NCBI GenBank assembly: GCA_023460935.1
Contig: JAEWOI010000004.1
Location: 17,528-81,527 of the forward strand
Source: Actinomycetes bacterium
GTDB taxonomy: Bacteria > Actinomycetota > Actinomycetes > Propionibacteriales > Propionibacteriaceae
Reading direction: 5' to 3'
DNA: 64,000 bases
Numbering within the stretch: position 1 is the stretch's first letter; each line of letters begins with the position of its first letter. Under the pieces are notes generated by a model, which saw only the letters and a list, made by a program, of their open reading frames with translations, was not told the DNA's origin and did no database searches. Position numbers and translations under genes: made by a program. Shown piece by piece: positions 12,708-21,179 of this stretch.

Positions 12708-14171
12708 GTGGACGGCCAGGTCGAGACCGAGCGCAAGTACGAGCTCGCCCCCGGCCAGCAGCTGCCGTCGCTGGCCGCCCTGGCCACGGAGGGCCCGGTG
12801 ACGTCGTTCGACCTGGTCGCCACCTACTACGACAGCCCGGACTGCCGCCTGGCCCGGGCGAGGCGGGTGTTGCGCCGTCGTGAGGGCGGCCACGACGAGG
12901 GCTGGCACCTGAAGCTGCCGGGCGAGCGCGCCGACGAACGACTCGAGCTGCAGGCGCCGCTGGCGCACCGGCGGCCTCCGGCGGAGCTGCGCGAGCTGGT
13001 GGAGGACCTTCTGGCGGGTGCTGCGCTGGTGCCGCTGGCCACGCTGCGCACTCACCGCAGTGAGCTGCAGCTCCTGGGCGTGGACGGTGCCCTGCTGGCC
13101 GTAACCACCACCGACGACGTGGTGGCCACCGCCGGCCCAGACCGCCAGGAGTGGCGGGAGGCGGAGGTCGAACTGGCAGCCGGCGACCCCGCGCTGCTCG
13201 ACCAGGTGGAGGCCGTGCTCGCCGCCGCCGGCATCCCGAGGTCGGGCTCGGCATCGAAGGGCGGGCAGGCGCTCCGGGGCCGGATCGCAGCGGCGGAGGC
13301 CGCGGACCCCGCAGCGGCCGGCACCGTCCTGCTCGACTACGCCGGGCGCCAGCTCGGCACGCTCCAGGCCAACGAGGCTGCCACCCGGGCCGACGGCCCC
13401 GACGCCGTGCACAAGAGCAGGGTGGCGACCCGCAGGCTGCGCAGCACCCTGAAGACCTACGCCGGCGTGCTCGGTCCGGGGGTCGACCGGTTACGCGCCG
13501 AGTTGCGCTGGCACGCCGAACTGCTCGGTGCAGCCCGCGACGCCGAGGTCCTCACCGAGCGGTTGGCGGCAGCGCTGGCCGAGTTGCCACAGCCGGTCGA
13601 CGATGCGGTCACGAGGCTGGTCTCCGACAGCCTCGCCCGGACCCATGGCGCCGCCCACACGCGCCTCGTCGAGAGCATGGACACCGAGCGCTACGAGGCG
13701 CTGCATGCAGGCCTGGAGGGCTTCCTCACTGACCCGGGCCTTCCCGCGGTCGCGGACGAGCCGGCCAAGGTGGTGCTCACCCCGATGCTGGGCCAGGCCG
13801 TCCGCAGGGTCCGCAGGCTGGCCCGCCGGGCAGCAGCGCAGCCGGGCGACCTCGGGCTCTGGCACGAGGTGCGCAAGGCAGCGAAGGCGGCGCGCTACGG
13901 CGCTGAGGTGCTGGTGCCGGTGCTCGGCGACCGGGCTGAGGACTGGCGGGCCAGGTGGGAGGCGGTCACGGAGGCCCTTGGTGCCGTGCAGGACTGCGTC
14001 GTGGCCCAGGCGGTGATCGGCGACCTCGCCGCCAGCGCGGCAGCTCAGCAGGTTCCGGTGCGGCCGCTGGCCGAGCTCGCGCGGGGGCAGCAGCAGGCGC
14101 TGGCCGAAGCCCTGCTGGTCTCCCGAAAGGCGCTGCGCAAGGCGCTGGCCGAGCGCCCGCGCGACACCTGA
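12708..14171 (+). CDS. CYTH and CHAD domain protein
   Basis: A 487-aa two-domain protein. The N-terminal CYTH domain shows the ExExK signature (VETERKYELA) and alternating charged strands typical of triphosphate-tunnel enzymes (residues 1-190). From about 205 to the end lies a CHAD domain of histidine- and arginine-rich helices (VHKSRVATRRLRSTLKTY; LWHEVRKAAKAARYGAE). CHAD domains bind inorganic polyphosphate, and CYTH-CHAD proteins are thought to act on or bind polyphosphate; which applies here is not visible. The GTG start follows the stop of the preceding membrane-protein gene by two bases, so the two are coupled. All expected CHAD histidines seen by eye are kept. Confidence 0.88.
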   Translation: MDGQVETERKYELAPGQQLPSLAALATEGPVTSFDLVATYYDSPDCRLARARRVLRRREGGHDEGWHLKLPGERADERLELQAPLAHRRPPAELRELVEDLLAGAALVPLATLRTHRSELQLLGVDGALLAVTTTDDVVATAGPDRQEWREAEVELAAGDPALLDQVEAVLAAAGIPRSGSASKGGQALRGRIAAAEAADPAAAGTVLLDYAGRQLGTLQANEAATRADGPDAVHKSRVATRRLRSTLKTYAGVLGPGVDRLRAELRWHAELLGAARDAEVLTERLAAALAELPQPVDDAVTRLVSDSLARTHGAAHTRLVESMDTERYEALHAGLEGFLTDPGLPAVADEPAKVVLTPMLGQAVRRVRRLARRAAAQPGDLGLWHEVRKAAKAARYGAEVLVPVLGDRAEDWRARWEAVTEALGAVQDCVVAQAVIGDLAASAAAQQVPVRPLAELARGQQQALAEALLVSRKALRKALAERPRDT

Positions 14172-14180
14172 GCGCAGCGC

Positions 14181-14660
14181 TCAGCGGGCCAGGTCGGCGA
14201 ACCGCGCCCCGGTGAGCCGGGCGAGGTCGCCGGGGGAGAGCTCCACCTGCAGGCCCCGCCGGCCGGCGGAGACCAGGATCGTCTCCCACAGCTCGGCGGT
14301 CTCATCGATGACGGTGGGCAGGCCCACCTTCTGCCCGAGCGGAGACACCCCGCCCAGCACGTAGCCGGTGGTGCGGGCCACCAGCGCCCGTTCTGCGAGG
14401 ACGGCCCGCTTGGCACCGAGCGCGGCAGCGGCGTGCTTGAGGCTGAGCTGTCCGGCCACCGGGACGACGGCAACGGCCAGCTCGGGCCGGGTCGGGCCGA
14501 CGTCGATGACCAGGGTCTTGAAGACTCGCAGCGGGTCCACGCCCAGCGCCGCAGCGGCCTCCTCGCCGTAGCGGGTGCTGTCCGGGTCGTGGGGGTAGGC
14601 GTGCAGCCGGTAGCCGACGCCGGCGCGGTCGAGCACCTGGGTGGCCGGGGTCGCAGCCAT
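14181..14660 (-). CDS. ybaK: Cys-tRNA(Pro)/Cys deacylase YbaK
   Basis: A 159-aa trans-editing protein that hydrolyses mischarged aminoacyl-tRNA, classically Cys-tRNA(Pro). The family features are AYPHDPDSTRYGEEAAAALG near the N-terminus, VFKTLVIDV (the lysine is the functional residue of the YbaK/ProX fold), LSLKHAAAALGAKRA and GYVLGGVSPLGQK. The ATG at 14660 overlaps the stop of the upstream glycosyltransferase gene by one base. The gene ends 9 bases from the end of the convergent CHAD gene. Confidence 0.93.
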   Translation of the reverse strand: MAATPATQVLDRAGVGYRLHAYPHDPDSTRYGEEAAAALGVDPLRVFKTLVIDVGPTRPELAVAVVPVAGQLSLKHAAAALGAKRAVLAERALVARTTGYVLGGVSPLGQKVGLPTVIDETAELWETILVSAGRRGLQVELSPGDLARLTGARFADLAR

Positions 14661-15913
14661 CAGCCCAGCGCCTCCTCGAGAAAGGCCACCGCGCTGGCGA
14701 CCCCGTCCTCTGCCTGCAGCGCTGCGCCGAGCCCTGCGGCGGTCCGGCGGGCCGACGGGACGGTGAGGCCACCCAGCAGGGCAGCGAGCCGGCCGGTGGT
14801 CAGCCGGGACCTGTGCAGCGGCGGCGGGCCCGCGCCCAGCTCGTGCACCCGGCGGCCCCAGTAGTGCTGGTCGCCCATGTGCGCCACGACCCCCACCGGC
14901 ACACCGGCCCGCAGCGCGGCGCCGACCGTGCCGGCGCCGCCGTGGCACACCACTCCCGCGGTGCGCGGGAACAGCCAGGCGTGCGGCAGCCCGGCCACCG
15001 AAACCACGTCGTCGCCCAGCTGCTCCACCGGCGCGGGGCCGGCGTGCAGCACCCCGCCGAGGACCGCGCGGGTCCCCGTGGCGCCGGCGGCGGCCAGCAC
15101 GGTGCTGCGCAGGCCGGCCACGTCCGCGCTCGGCATGCTGCCGAAGCCCAGGTACACCGGCGGCGGTCCGGCCGCGAGGAAGCCGGCCAGGTCCGGCGGC
15201 GGCCGGTAGCCCGGCCGGGTGGGCTCGGGCCAGTAGCCGCAGACCCTGGCGTGCGCGGGCCAGTCCGCGGGTCGCGGCACGACCAGCGGGCTCGCCCCGA
15301 CCAGGGTCGGGGTGGTGGTCACCGTACGCAGGTAGCCGCGCAGGCCGTGGTGCGGCACCCCGAGGGCAGCGTGGGCCTGGCGCAGGGGCCGGCGCAGCAG
15401 CGAGTACATGCCGGCAGCCTGGTACCAGCCCGCGGCGAGGTTGGCGACGCTGCGCCCCGGCACCACTGAATGGGTTAGGGCGGAGGCCCAGCGCGTCGGC
15501 AGCATCGGCTGCAGCAGCGCCGCAACCAGCGGACGGCCGTGTCGCCGCGCCCACGGGGCCAGGGCGTCCAGGCTCAACAGTCCCGAAACGAGGGCGTCGG
15601 CTTCCCCGACCATGGCGGCGAGCCCTTCGGCCAGGACGGGCGCAAACCGCCGTGCCGCGGCCCGCATGTTGCGCAGTTCTGCCGGCAGGCTGTCGGAGCC
15701 GGCCAGCCAGCGCAGTACCACGGGGTCGGCCGTGGTCGCGTCGAGGGAGATCGCGAACCGGCGGTACCGCAGGCCGGCGCCCTCCACCAGCCCGGCGAAC
15801 CCGTCGGCCGCTGCGACCGTGACCTCGTGCCCGGCAGCGCCCAGCCCGCGGCCGAGGGCAACCAACGGCGCCACGTCGCCGCGCGAGCCCCACGCCACCA
15901 GCAGCAGCCGCAC
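14660..15913 (-). CDS. Family 1 (MGT/UGT-like) glycosyltransferase
   Basis: A 417-aa GT-B fold glycosyltransferase of the macrolide/UDP-glucuronosyl type. The N-terminal glycosyltransferase-28 motif is LLVAWGSRGDVAPLVALGRG. The C-terminal donor-binding signature is VVCHGGAGTVGAALRAGVPV followed by HMGDQHYWGRRV. The acceptor cannot be deduced: relatives modify lipids, sterols or secondary metabolites, and no biosynthetic genes are adjacent. It lies between DUF554 (4 bases upstream) and ybaK (1-base overlap), giving a compact three-gene minus-strand unit. Confidence 0.88.
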   Translation of the reverse strand: MRLLLVAWGSRGDVAPLVALGRGLGAAGHEVTVAAADGFAGLVEGAGLRYRRFAISLDATTADPVVLRWLAGSDSLPAELRNMRAAARRFAPVLAEGLAAMVGEADALVSGLLSLDALAPWARRHGRPLVAALLQPMLPTRWASALTHSVVPGRSVANLAAGWYQAAGMYSLLRRPLRQAHAALGVPHHGLRGYLRTVTTTPTLVGASPLVVPRPADWPAHARVCGYWPEPTRPGYRPPPDLAGFLAAGPPPVYLGFGSMPSADVAGLRSTVLAAAGATGTRAVLGGVLHAGPAPVEQLGDDVVSVAGLPHAWLFPRTAGVVCHGGAGTVGAALRAGVPVGVVAHMGDQHYWGRRVHELGAGPPPLHRSRLTTGRLAALLGGLTVPSARRTAAGLGAALQAEDGVASAVAFLEEALG

Positions 15914-15917
15914 GGGG

Positions 15918-16655
15918 CTAGCCGAACATCCCGACGGCCGCGACGAGCAGCGGGGCCACCACCAGTGCAGGCAGCAGGTCGCCGACCGGGATCTGCCTGA
16001 TCCCGGCGAGCCGGAAGCCGAGGCCGAGCAGGATCACCCCGCCGGTCGCGCCGAGCGCGTGCACCTGCGCCGGGGCGAGGAAGTTGCCCAGGCTGAAGCC
16101 GAGCAGGGTGAGCACGCCCTGGTACACCGCAAGGGGCAGCACCGAGGCCATCACCCCGATCCCGAGGGAGGACGCGAACGCGATCGCCGCGAACCCGTCC
16201 ATCATCGACTTCACCAGCAGCTGCTCGGCCCCCTGGCCGAGGCCGTCGGAAAGGGCACCCAGGATCGCCAGTGGGCCGACGCAGAAGACCAGGGTCGCGG
16301 TGACGGCGCCCTCCACGAACGTGCTGCCCTCGCTGCGCGCGGCGAAGCGGTCGTGCAGCAGTTTGGCGCCGCGGTCGAGCCGGTGCTCCAGCTGCGCGAG
16401 CGAGCCGAGGATGCCTCCCACCAGCAGCGAGCCGAGCACCACCAGCAGCCGGGCGTCCGCGCCAACGGCGGCGGCGAACTCCGCCGACATCCCGGAGGCG
16501 ATCGACGACGCGCCGATCACGAGCGTGATCAGGCCCAGCACCTGGGTGACGAGCTCGCGGGTGCGCTCCGGCAGGCGGTGGCCCAGCAGCACGCCCAGGC
16601 TGCTGCCGACCACCACAGCCACAACGTTGACCGCCGTGCCGAACCCGATGAACAT
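15918..16655 (-). CDS. DUF554 family membrane protein
   Basis: A 245-aa multi-pass membrane protein of the DUF554 (YdfK/YqgA) family. It begins MFIGFGTAVNVVAVVVGSSL and has about seven hydrophobic segments, including LLVVLGSLLVGGILGSLAQL, the glycine-rich ATLVFCVGPLAILGAL, and a C-terminal GGVILLGLGFRLAGI. Function in the family is not established. It is first in the minus-strand group with the glycosyltransferase and ybaK, and is divergent from hisD with about 115 bases between starts. Confidence 0.9.
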   Translation of the reverse strand: MFIGFGTAVNVVAVVVGSSLGVLLGHRLPERTRELVTQVLGLITLVIGASSIASGMSAEFAAAVGADARLLVVLGSLLVGGILGSLAQLEHRLDRGAKLLHDRFAARSEGSTFVEGAVTATLVFCVGPLAILGALSDGLGQGAEQLLVKSMMDGFAAIAFASSLGIGVMASVLPLAVYQGVLTLLGFSLGNFLAPAQVHALGATGGVILLGLGFRLAGIRQIPVGDLLPALVVAPLLVAAVGMFG

Positions 16656-16758
16656 GGCGGACAGTCAACCACCCGGGAGGCCCCGGCGCGGCCGTGCCCA
16701 CCTGGCGCAGGACGGCCCACGCACAAGCACCCGGTCGGGGCCCGTGGGCAGGGTTGAA

Positions 16759-16764
16759 TACAAT
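16759..16764 (+). promoter_or_regulatory. -10 box of the his operon, leaderless
   Basis: TACAAT followed by six bases and then the hisD GTG at 16771. No ribosome binding site precedes the GTG, so transcription probably begins on the start codon itself. No -35 matching TTGACA is clear. Confidence 0.6.
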
Positions 16765-16770
16765 CCGGCT

Positions 16771-18081
16771 GTGCTCAGAACCATCGACCTGCGCGGCGCC
16801 ACGGTGACCGACTACCGCAGCGTGCTGCCCCGCGCCGAGTTCGACGTCGAGGCCGCGACCGAGCAGGTGCGCCCGATCGTGCAGGCGGTGGCAGAGCGCG
16901 GCGAGGCCGCTCTCGCGGAATTCTCCGAGCGCTTCGACCGGGTCGTGCCAGGGTCGTTCCGCGTGCCGGCCGAGGCGCTGGCCGCAGCCGCGGCCGCGCT
17001 GCCCGAACCGGTGCTGGCCGCCTTCACCGAAGCCATCGATCGCCGCCGCAGGGTGGCCGCGGCCGAAGCGGCCAGCGTGCCCGTCCGCGTGGAGCTGGGC
17101 CCGGGCGCGGTCGTGGAGCAGCGGCTGGTGCCCGTGGACCGGGTGGGGCTGTACGTGCCGGGCGGGCTGGCGCCGCTCGCGTCCAGCGTGCTGATGAACG
17201 TGGTGCCGGCGCAGGTGGCAGGGGTCGGCTCGATAGCAGTGGCCAGCCCGCCGCAGGCCGGCTTCGGCGGCCTGCCGCACCCCAACATCCTGGCCGTGTG
17301 CCACCTGCTCGGGGTGGCGGAGGTCTACGCCGTCGGTGGCGCGCAGGCGATTGCGATGTTCGCCCACGGTGTGCCCGGCCTCTGCCCCCGGGTCGACCTG
17401 GTCACCGGCCCGGGGAACATCTACGTCGTGGCGGCCAAGCGGCTGCTGCGCGGCCTGGTCGGCATCGACTCCGAGGCCGGGCCCACCGAGATCGCGGTCC
17501 TCGCCGACGCCTCTGCCGATCCGCGGTTCGTCGCGGCCGACCTGATCTCGCAGGCGGAGCACGACCCGCTCGCCGCGTCCGTCCTGGTCACCGACTCCCC
17601 GGAGCTGGCGCTCGCCGTCCGGGAGGAGCTGGAGCCGCAGGTGGCCGCCACCAGGCACGCCGACCGGATCCGGACGGCGCTCGGCGGGCAGCAGTCGGCG
17701 GTGGTCCTGGTGAGCGACATCGAGCAGGGCCTCGCCGTGGTCAACGCCTACGCCGCGGAGCACCTCGAGGTCCAGACCGCGGACGCCGCCGCCGTGGCAG
17801 CCAGGGTGCGCAACGCCGGCGCGATCTTCGTCGGCGCCTACTCCCCGGTCTCGCTCGGCGACTACAGCGCCGGCTCCACCCACGTCCTGCCGACAGCCGG
17901 TTGCGCGTGCCACTCCTCCGGGCTGAACGTGCACAGCTTCCGCCGCCAGGTGCACGTGGTCGACTACTCGGAGTCGGCGCTGCTCGCCGTCGCCGGTGTG
18001 GTCGAGACCTTCGCCGCGGCCGAGGACCTTCCCGCGCACGGTGCCGCGGTGACCGTCCGCAGGCCGGAGGCGCTGCGATGA
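16771..18081 (+). CDS. hisD: Histidinol dehydrogenase
   Basis: Zinc enzyme (436 aa) for the last two oxidations of histidine synthesis (histidinol to histidine, two NAD+). Motifs: GLYVPGGLAPLASSVLMNVVP, VYAVGGAQAIAMFAHG, VTGPGNIYVVAAKR, SEAGPTEI, QAEHDP (zinc and substrate ligands) and the C-terminal NVHSFRRQ. GTG 16771 is the start because the protein begins at the conserved LRTIDLRG, and a -10 box lies just before it; the frame is open further upstream but through non-coding DNA. It overlaps hisC by four bases (ATGA). Confidence 0.96.
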   Translation: MLRTIDLRGATVTDYRSVLPRAEFDVEAATEQVRPIVQAVAERGEAALAEFSERFDRVVPGSFRVPAEALAAAAAALPEPVLAAFTEAIDRRRRVAAAEAASVPVRVELGPGAVVEQRLVPVDRVGLYVPGGLAPLASSVLMNVVPAQVAGVGSIAVASPPQAGFGGLPHPNILAVCHLLGVAEVYAVGGAQAIAMFAHGVPGLCPRVDLVTGPGNIYVVAAKRLLRGLVGIDSEAGPTEIAVLADASADPRFVAADLISQAEHDPLAASVLVTDSPELALAVREELEPQVAATRHADRIRTALGGQQSAVVLVSDIEQGLAVVNAYAAEHLEVQTADAAAVAARVRNAGAIFVGAYSPVSLGDYSAGSTHVLPTAGCACHSSGLNVHSFRRQVHVVDYSESALLAVAGVVETFAAAEDLPAHGAAVTVRRPEALR

Positions 18082-19166
18082 GGCCGCAGGTGAGCCTCGC
18101 CGACCTGCCGCTGCGGCCGGAACTGGTGGGGGAAGAGCCCTACGGCGCTCCCCAGCTCGATGTCCCGGTGCGGCTCAACGTCAACGAGAACCCCTACCCC
18201 CCGGCAGCGGAGATCCGGGCGGAGATGGCCGCCGCCGTTGCCGCCACGGGCCTCAACCGGTACCCCGACCGTGAGGCCACCGGCCTACGGACGGCCCTGG
18301 CCGGGTACCTCGGGCACGGGCTCGGTCCGGAGCGGATCTGGGCGGCCAACGGCTCGAACGAGGTGATGACCCACCTCCTGCAGGCCTTCGGCGGTCCCGG
18401 GCGGCGGGTGCTGAGCTTCACCCCCACCTACTCGATGTATCCGGAGTACGCGCGCAACACCCACACCGAGTACGTGACGGTGCCGCGGGCGCCCGACTTC
18501 AGCGTGACCGCGGCCACCGTCCTGGCGGCGGTCGAAACCCACCGCCCCAGCGTGGTGGTGATCACCACCCCGAACAACCCGACCGGCACCTCCACGCCGC
18601 TGCCGGTGATCGAGGAGGTGCTGGCCGGCACCGAGGCGATCGTCGTGGTCGACGAGGCCTACCAGGAGTTCGCGCGGCACCCGGAGCGGACCGCACTGAC
18701 CCTGCTCGACCGCTTCGGCAACCTCGTCGTCTCGCGCACGATGAGCAAGGCCTTCGCGCTGGCCGGTGGCCGGGTCGGCTACTTCGCCGCGGCCCCCGCG
18801 ATCGTCGACGCCTGCCGGATCGTCCGGCTGCCCTACCACCTCTCCGCCCAGACGCAGGCCGTCGCCGAGGTCGCGCTGCGCCATGCCGGCGAGCTGCTGG
18901 CCCAGGTCGACGAGTTGCGGCGCACCCGCGACGGAATGCTGGTCAGGTTGCCTCAACTGGGGGTCGAGGTGATCGACTCCGACGCCAACTTCTGTTTGTT
19001 CGGCCCGTTCGCCGACCGGCATGATGTCTGGCGACGGCTGCTGGAGCGCGGCGTGCTGGTTCGCGAGACCGGCCCGGCGGGCTGGTTGCGGGTGTCGGCA
19101 GGCACACCGTCTGAGACCGAGCGGTTCTACACCGCGCTGGCCGAAGTGTTGGAGGAGACCGGATGA
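18078..19166 (+). CDS. hisC: Histidinol-phosphate aminotransferase
   Basis: PLP-dependent fold-type I aminotransferase (362 aa) that makes histidinol phosphate from imidazole acetol phosphate. It shows NVNENPYPPA at the N-terminus, TTPNNPTGTSTPLP, VVDEAYQEF, and the PLP lysine in SRTMSKAFALAGGRVGY. The C-terminal substrate arginine is in WLRVSAGT. It overlaps hisD and hisB by four bases each, so translation of the operon is coupled. Confidence 0.96.
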   Translation: MRPQVSLADLPLRPELVGEEPYGAPQLDVPVRLNVNENPYPPAAEIRAEMAAAVAATGLNRYPDREATGLRTALAGYLGHGLGPERIWAANGSNEVMTHLLQAFGGPGRRVLSFTPTYSMYPEYARNTHTEYVTVPRAPDFSVTAATVLAAVETHRPSVVVITTPNNPTGTSTPLPVIEEVLAGTEAIVVVDEAYQEFARHPERTALTLLDRFGNLVVSRTMSKAFALAGGRVGYFAAAPAIVDACRIVRLPYHLSAQTQAVAEVALRHAGELLAQVDELRRTRDGMLVRLPQLGVEVIDSDANFCLFGPFADRHDVWRRLLERGVLVRETGPAGWLRVSAGTPSETERFYTALAEVLEETG

Positions 19167-19777
19167 GTTCGCGCACCGCCGTCAGGGAACGGCGCACCAG
19201 CGAATCCGAGGTGCGGGTGGCGCTCGACCTGGACGGCACCGGGAAGGCCCAGGTCAGCACCGGCGTCGGCTTCTACGACCACATGCTCACAGCGCTCGCC
19301 AGGCACTCCCTGATCGACCTGGAGGTCACCACCACCGGCGACCTGCACATCGACGGCCACCACAGCATCGAGGACACGGCGATCGTCCTCGGGGAGGCCC
19401 TCGCCGAGGCCCTCGGCGACAAGGCCGGCATCCGCCGCTTCGCCGACGCCACCGTGCCGCTGGACGAGGCGCTCGCGCACTGCGTGGTCGACCTGGCCGG
19501 CCGCCCCTACGTCGTGCACAGCGGGGAGCCCGAGGGCCAGCAGTACGCGCTGATCGGCGGCTCCGGGGTGCCGTACGCCGGCTCGATGACCCGCCACTTC
19601 GTGGAGTCGTTCGCGTTGCACGCCCACATCTGCGTGCACCTGCGGCTGCTCGCCGGCAGGGATCCCCACCACATCGTTGAGGCCCAGTTCAAGGCGCTCG
19701 CCCGCGCGCTGCGGGACGCGGTCGCGCACGACCAGCGGATCGAAGGGATCGTGCCGTCAACCAAGGGCAGCCTGTGA
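19163..19777 (+). CDS. hisB: Imidazoleglycerol-phosphate dehydratase
   Basis: Monofunctional dehydratase (204 aa) converting imidazole glycerol phosphate to imidazole acetol phosphate. The duplicated metal-binding motifs are DHMLTALARHSL with DGHHSIEDTAI, and SMTRHFVESFALHAH with DPHHIVEAQFKALA. No phosphatase domain is fused, as usual in actinobacteria. It overlaps hisC and hisH by four bases each. Confidence 0.96.
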   Translation: MSSRTAVRERRTSESEVRVALDLDGTGKAQVSTGVGFYDHMLTALARHSLIDLEVTTTGDLHIDGHHSIEDTAIVLGEALAEALGDKAGIRRFADATVPLDEALAHCVVDLAGRPYVVHSGEPEGQQYALIGGSGVPYAGSMTRHFVESFALHAHICVHLRLLAGRDPHHIVEAQFKALARALRDAVAHDQRIEGIVPSTKGSL

Positions 19778-20460
19778 CCTCACCCGCCGTCCGCACCGGC
19801 CAGTCGGCGGACGCGGCCGGTGCGGGCCGGCCGCTGGTCGCCGTCCTCGACTACGGGTCCGGCAACCTGCACTCCGCCACCCGGGCGCTCGCCGCGGCCG
19901 GCGCGGAAGTGGTGCTGACCGCCGACCCAGAGGCCTGCCTGGCAGCCGACGGCCTGGTCGTGCCGGGAGTGGGTGCGTTCGCCGCCTGCATGGCCGGGCT
20001 GGTGGCCGCGGGCGGGCCGGCGGTGGTCGCGCAGCGCCTGGCCGCCGGGCGTCCGGTGCTCGGCATCTGCGTCGGGCACCAGGTGCTGTTCGCTGCAGGG
20101 GTGGAGCACGGGCTGCGCACGGCCGGCCTCGGCCTCCTGCCGGGGGTGGTGGCGCAGCTGGCCGCGGCTCGGCTGCCACACATGGGCTGGAACACGGTAC
20201 GGCCAGCGCAGGACTCGGCCATGTTCGCCGGGATCGGGGAGGAGAGGTTCTACTTCCTGCACTCCTACGCGGCCCATCCCGCGCCGGACTGGCCGACGGA
20301 GGCGCTGGTGGCCCTGGCCGAGCACGGCGGGGACGAGTTCGTGGCAGCAGTCGAGCACGGGCCGATGTGGTCGACCCAGTTCCACCCGGAGAAGTCCGGA
20401 GCGGCCGGCGCCCGGCTGCTGCGCAACTGGCTGGACTTCGTCCGGGGAGGGCAATCATGA
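19774..20460 (+). CDS. hisH: Imidazole glycerol phosphate synthase, glutaminase subunit
   Basis: Class I glutamine amidotransferase (228 aa) that supplies ammonia to HisF. The nucleophilic cysteine is in GICVGHQVLF and the His/Glu pair in TQFHPEKSG; the oxyanion strand is GVGAFAACM. The GTG start overlaps hisB by four bases and gives a 20-residue Ala/Gly-rich lead before VAVLDYGSGNL, longer than usual. Its partner HisF is not in the window. Confidence 0.95.
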   Translation: MTSPAVRTGQSADAAGAGRPLVAVLDYGSGNLHSATRALAAAGAEVVLTADPEACLAADGLVVPGVGAFAACMAGLVAAGGPAVVAQRLAAGRPVLGICVGHQVLFAAGVEHGLRTAGLGLLPGVVAQLAAARLPHMGWNTVRPAQDSAMFAGIGEERFYFLHSYAAHPAPDWPTEALVALAEHGGDEFVAAVEHGPMWSTQFHPEKSGAAGARLLRNWLDFVRGGQS

Positions 20461-21179
20461 ACCGGCTGGAACTGCTGCCGGCCGTCGACGTCCAGGGCGG
20501 GCAGGCCGTCCAGCTGGTCCAGGGGGTCGCCGGCTCGGAGAAGGCCTTCGGGGATCCGCTCGCCGCCGCCGGGCGCTGGCAGGACGGCGGCGCGGAGTGG
20601 ATCCACCTGGTCGACCTCGACGCGGCCTTCGGCAGGGGCAGCAACGCCGAGGTGATCGCAGGGATCGTCGCCGCGATGCAGCTCAAGGTCGAGCTGTCCG
20701 GCGGGATCAGGGACGACGCGAGCCTGGCCCGCGCGCTGGCCACGGGCTGCCGCAGGGTGAACATCGGCACCGCTGCGCTCGAGCACCCCGAGTGGTGCGA
20801 CCGCGTGATCGCGGAGCACGGTGACCGGATCGCGATCGGGCTCGACGTCCGCGGCACCCGCCTCGCGGCGCGCGGCTGGACCCGGGAGGGCGGCGAGCTG
20901 TGGGAGACCCTCGACCGGCTCAACGCTGCGGGCTGCCGGCGGTACGTCGTCACCGACGTCGCCAGCGACGGCATGCTGAGCGGGCCGAACCTGCAGCTGT
21001 TGCGCGAGGTCTGCGCCCGCACCGACGCCAAGGTCGTCGCCAGTGGCGGCATCTCCACCCTCGCCGACCTCGCTGCCCTGCGCGAACTGGTACCGCTGGG
21101 CGTCGAGGGCGCGATCGTCGGTACGGCGCTGTACGTGGGCAACTTCACCATCGAGGCGGCCCTCGCGGTCGCGGGATGA
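20457..21179 (+). CDS. hisA: Phosphoribosyl isomerase (HisA or bifunctional PriA)
   Basis: TIM-barrel isomerase (240 aa) for the ProFAR step of histidine synthesis. Phosphate-binding and catalytic segments: LLPAVDVQGGQAVQLVQG with the catalytic Asp, ELSGGIRDD, IGLDVRGTRLAARGW, VTDVASDGMLSGPN and VVASGGISTLADL. In many actinobacteria this protein (PriA) also does the TrpF reaction; the RGTRLAARGWT loop resembles PriA, but trpF status elsewhere in the genome decides. Four-base overlaps on both sides. Confidence 0.93.
   Translation: MNRLELLPAVDVQGGQAVQLVQGVAGSEKAFGDPLAAAGRWQDGGAEWIHLVDLDAAFGRGSNAEVIAGIVAAMQLKVELSGGIRDDASLARALATGCRRVNIGTAALEHPEWCDRVIAEHGDRIAIGLDVRGTRLAARGWTREGGELWETLDRLNAAGCRRYVVTDVASDGMLSGPNLQLLREVCARTDAKVVASGGISTLADLAALRELVPLGVEGAIVGTALYVGNFTIEAALAVAG

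Noticed and set aside
16084..16770. Upstream extension of hisD through the DUF554 region
   Set aside because: The extension is antisense to the DUF554 gene, and a -10 box lies directly before GTG 16771.
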